Part shown: piece after piece, positions 30,714 through 30,787 of the stretch
Position numbering within the stretch: the first letter of the stretch is position 1
Layout: the number at the start of each line of letters is the position of its first letter
NCBI GenBank assembly: GCA_032358255.1
Contig: JAULBX010028316.1
Location: forward strand, 1-30,787
DNA length: 30,787 bases
Reading direction: 5' to 3'
DNA from: Heterotrichella gracilis
Taxonomy: Eukaryota > Sar > Xanthophyceae > Tribonematales > Xanthonemataceae
Notes under the pieces: generated by a model
What the model was told of the DNA's origin: nothing
The model's input: only the letters and a program-made list of their open reading frames with translations
Database searches by the model: none
Made by a program: the position numbers and the translations under genes

Positions 30714-30787
<74 letters not shown>
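30714..30787. repeat. Terminal 74-base poly-G run
   Basis: The last 74 bases are all G. They directly follow the 5' flank of the RPAP1 gene. An uninterrupted run this long exactly at the sequence end is more likely a sequencing or assembly artefact (for example no-signal G calls or a tailed clone end) than genomic sequence. Confidence 0.9.

Overview
The window is nuclear DNA of a eukaryote of the green lineage, most probably a chlorophyte green alga. Coding sequence is broken by many short GT-AG introns (about 80-400 bp). TGTAA, the usual green-algal polyadenylation motif, lies downstream of stops. One protein is clearly SnRK2-type (a plant/green-algal kinase family) and another is an RPAP1/MINIYO orthologue. 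No bacterial operon features, CRISPR arrays, tRNAs, rRNAs or intact mobile elements were seen. Gene models below were built by hand by joining exons at splice sites; in each of the three multi-exon genes every intron phase agrees and the summed CDS divides by three.

Layout, left to right: (1) 119-395 (+), last exon of an unrecognised gene, after a TTAC microsatellite. (2) 396-2807, non-coding 3' flank shared by two convergent genes. (3) 3839-2808 (-), a one-exon, 343-aa SnRK2-family protein with an MGC N-terminus and most catalytic residues replaced, so a predicted membrane-anchored pseudokinase. (4) 3840-5114, shared upstream region of divergent genes. (5) 5115-16669 (+), a 15-exon hnRNP U-like gene (about 1746 aa): SPRY domain, P-loop domain, then about 1,300 residues of Q/P/A/Y-rich low-complexity tail. 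Its fifth intron is 2.86 kb. (6) 16670-17658, hairpin-rich convergent 3' region. (7) 22772-17659 (-), a nine-exon gene for a 1279-aa coiled-coil/disordered protein I do not recognise. (8) 30658-24178 (-), a 15-exon RPAP1/MINIYO gene (about 1339 aa), apparently complete. (9) The window ends in 74 consecutive G, probably an assembly or sequencing artefact.

Functionally the window joins RNA polymerase II assembly (RPAP1), nuclear RNA binding and possible condensate formation (hnRNP U-like), a stress-kinase-derived pseudokinase and a lineage-specific coiled-coil protein. Nothing in the sequence shows that they form one pathway. The most notable items are the SnRK2 pseudokinase, the very large prion-like tail on the hnRNP U core, and the unrecognised gene with a duplicated motif that straddles an exon junction in both copies.
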